In this document: piece by piece, positions 3,997 to 5,020 of the stretch
Numbering within the stretch: the first letter of the stretch is position 1
How the letters are laid out: each line of letters starts with the position of its first letter
Assembly (NCBI GenBank): GCA_013694945.1
Contig: JACDBM010000118.1
Span: 1-5,020 of the forward strand
Source of the DNA: Chthoniobacterales bacterium
GTDB lineage: Bacteria; Verrucomicrobiota; Verrucomicrobiia; Chthoniobacterales; UBA10450
DNA length: 5,020 nt
Direction: 5' to 3'
Translations under genes and position numbers: made by a program
Notes under the pieces: model-generated
The model's input: the letters and a program-made list of their open reading frames with translations, nothing else
Databases searched by the model: none
Told to the model about the DNA's origin: nothing

Positions 3997-5020
3997 GTGC
4001 CTCCCATCCTCCTTCATCCGCCGAGGCCCAAAAAAGTCTCGGCGTCTCTCTACCGGCGCTGGAATTGGCGGCGGCAAGTGGTCACGAGCGGCCTGCGCCT
4101 GCTCGCTCTCGCTCTTTTCGCGGCCTTGCTCTGGGGCGGCTGGTATCTCGCGAACAAAGGATTCGGTCGGCAATGGCGCACGAAAGTCGTCGAGGAACTC
4201 CGGAAACGGGGCATCGAGGCTTCGGTGCGGCGCCTTACGCTCGACCCATTCCGCGGTCTCGTCGCACAGGACCTTCGCATCTACGATCCGACTCTGCGCG
4301 ACACGCCGCTGCTCTCGGTCAGCGAGGTAGCGCTCGACATCAATTACGCCGCGCTCCTGCATCAGCAGCCGTTTCTGAACGCCATCGACGTTCGCAACGC
4401 AGACCTCACATTTCCCAGTCCCAGGTCCGAGCCGAATACGCCCCGCGCGCAGCTGAAACAATTCCACGCGCATGTCTATTTTCCGCCGGGGCAAGTCTAC
4501 ATTAGCCAGGCCGAGGGCATCTTTTGTGGAGTCCGGGTCTCAGCCGCCGGCCAGCTGATCAACCGAGCCGATCGCACGCCCGCCTCGAGTGGGACGGAAG
4601 AGGAATGGCGCCAGCGGATGGAGTGGCTCCAGCGGATCGCCGAGGAGCTCGGGCGGTTCACATTTGGCGGTGGACCGCCTTCGCTTCAGGCGAAATTCAT
4701 GGGCGATCTCTCGCAATTGGACGAGGCGCGAATCGAAGTCACGTTGAGCGGCGAACGAATCCAGCGTGGCGCTTATTTGATCATGGCGTTGACCGCCGCC
4801 GGGGAATGGGCCGACCAGACTGTCAATCTAAAACAGCTCGAGTGGACCGACAATGGCGGCGCCTTTTCGAGTCGGGCAAGCTGGAGTGCGGTCACGAAGG
4901 AAGGCGACTTCCAGGCGCACAGCTCCGTAAATGTGAAGCAGCTCCTGGAGGGGTTTGGCCTCGAACGTTATCTCGCCGACGCCAGCTTTACCTCCCCTCC
5001 TGAAATCGAGCTTTCCGGCT
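3997..5020 (+). CDS. AsmA-like large envelope protein, N-terminal part (runs off window)
   Basis: The frame is open from just after a TGA at 3964 to the window end, over 340 codons with no stop, so the protein is truncated by the window edge. From GTG 3997 it has a basic cytoplasmic start (P-R-P-K-K, then R-R-W-N-W-R-R) and one membrane anchor at about residues 32-52 (L-R-L-L-A-L-A-L-F-A-A-L-L-W). The next stretch, about 70-135, is AsmA-like: I-E-A-S-V-R-R-L-T-L-D-P, L-V-A-Q-D-L-R-I-Y-D-P, then L-L-S-V-S-E-V-A-L-D-I and I-D-V-R-N-A-D-L-T-F-P. These are repeated beta strands with the D-x-x-L logic of AsmA/DUF3971/TamB-type proteins, which are anchored in the inner membrane, span the periplasm and are linked to lipid transport or outer-membrane upkeep. 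A Glu/Arg-rich helical insert lies near 200-224, after which strand-rich sequence resumes. The exact subfamily needs the missing C-terminus. It is divergent from the DUF420 gene. Confidence 0.85.
   Translation, partial: MPPILLHPPRPKKVSASLYRRWNWRRQVVTSGLRLLALALFAALLWGGWYLANKGFGRQWRTKVVEELRKRGIEASVRRLTLDPFRGLVAQDLRIYDPTLRDTPLLSVSEVALDINYAALLHQQPFLNAIDVRNADLTFPSPRSEPNTPRAQLKQFHAHVYFPPGQVYISQAEGIFCGVRVSAAGQLINRADRTPASSGTEEEWRQRMEWLQRIAEELGRFTFGGGPPSLQAKFMGDLSQLDEARIEVTLSGERIQRGAYLIMALTAAGEWADQTVNLKQLEWTDNGGAFSSRASWSAVTKEGDFQAHSSVNVKQLLEGFGLERYLADASFTSPPEIELSG

Noticed and set aside
3930..4505. Alternative plus- and minus-strand frames over the start of the AsmA-like gene
   Set aside because: Their translations are Arg/Ser/Pro/Ala-rich with no recognisable domain, as expected for wrong frames of GC-rich coding DNA. 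The frame from 3997 has an anchor helix and AsmA-like strands.

Overview
This is a GC-rich (roughly 58-60% by eye), densely coded bacterial chromosome segment. It has seven protein-coding genes, and no RNA genes, CRISPR array or mobile element that I can see. The gene mix suggests a Gram-negative-type bacterium: acetyl-CoA carboxylase alpha subunit, an AsmA-like envelope protein, a membrane-anchored LysM protein, a DUF2007 protein with a zinc ribbon, and a DUF420 membrane protein. Protein style and weak Shine-Dalgarno sequences point me towards Verrucomicrobiota (Chthoniobacterales/Spartobacteria-like). This assignment is from memory of family style and has low to moderate confidence.

Layout. 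Left, plus strand: the 3' part of a polytopic membrane protein gene (2-400), then a small hotdog-fold acyl thioesterase (457-870). Middle, minus strand: four genes reading leftwards, DUF420 membrane protein (3916 to 3479), DUF2007 plus zinc-ribbon protein (3333 to 2938), membrane-anchored LysM/YkuD-like protein (2854 to 2012) and accA (1921 to 947). accA converges on the thioesterase across a 76-bp gap. Right, plus strand: a long AsmA-like gene starts at a GTG at 3997, divergent from the DUF420 gene, and runs open off the window edge.

The genes share a loose envelope and lipid theme: AccA makes malonyl-CoA, the thioesterase hydrolyses acyl thioesters, the LysM protein sits on peptidoglycan, the AsmA-like protein belongs to a family linked to envelope lipid handling, and DUF420 relatives help mature terminal oxidases. 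The minus-strand gaps (83, 90 and 145 bp) are too wide for a tight operon, and candidate promoters sit in two of them, so this may be co-orientation rather than one transcript.

Most notable points: (1) the LysM protein ends in a YkuD (L,D-transpeptidase) fold whose family-typical sequence is still visible but whose catalytic His and Cys positions are occupied by other residues, so it looks like a pseudoenzyme; (2) a hydrophobic-then-arginine-rich reading frame lies immediately past the UGA of the DUF420 gene, in the +1 frame and with no normal start codon; (3) an inverted repeat overlaps a candidate accA promoter; (4) inverted repeats sit between the divergent DUF420 and AsmA-like genes. I found no clear evidence of a wholly new multi-gene system.
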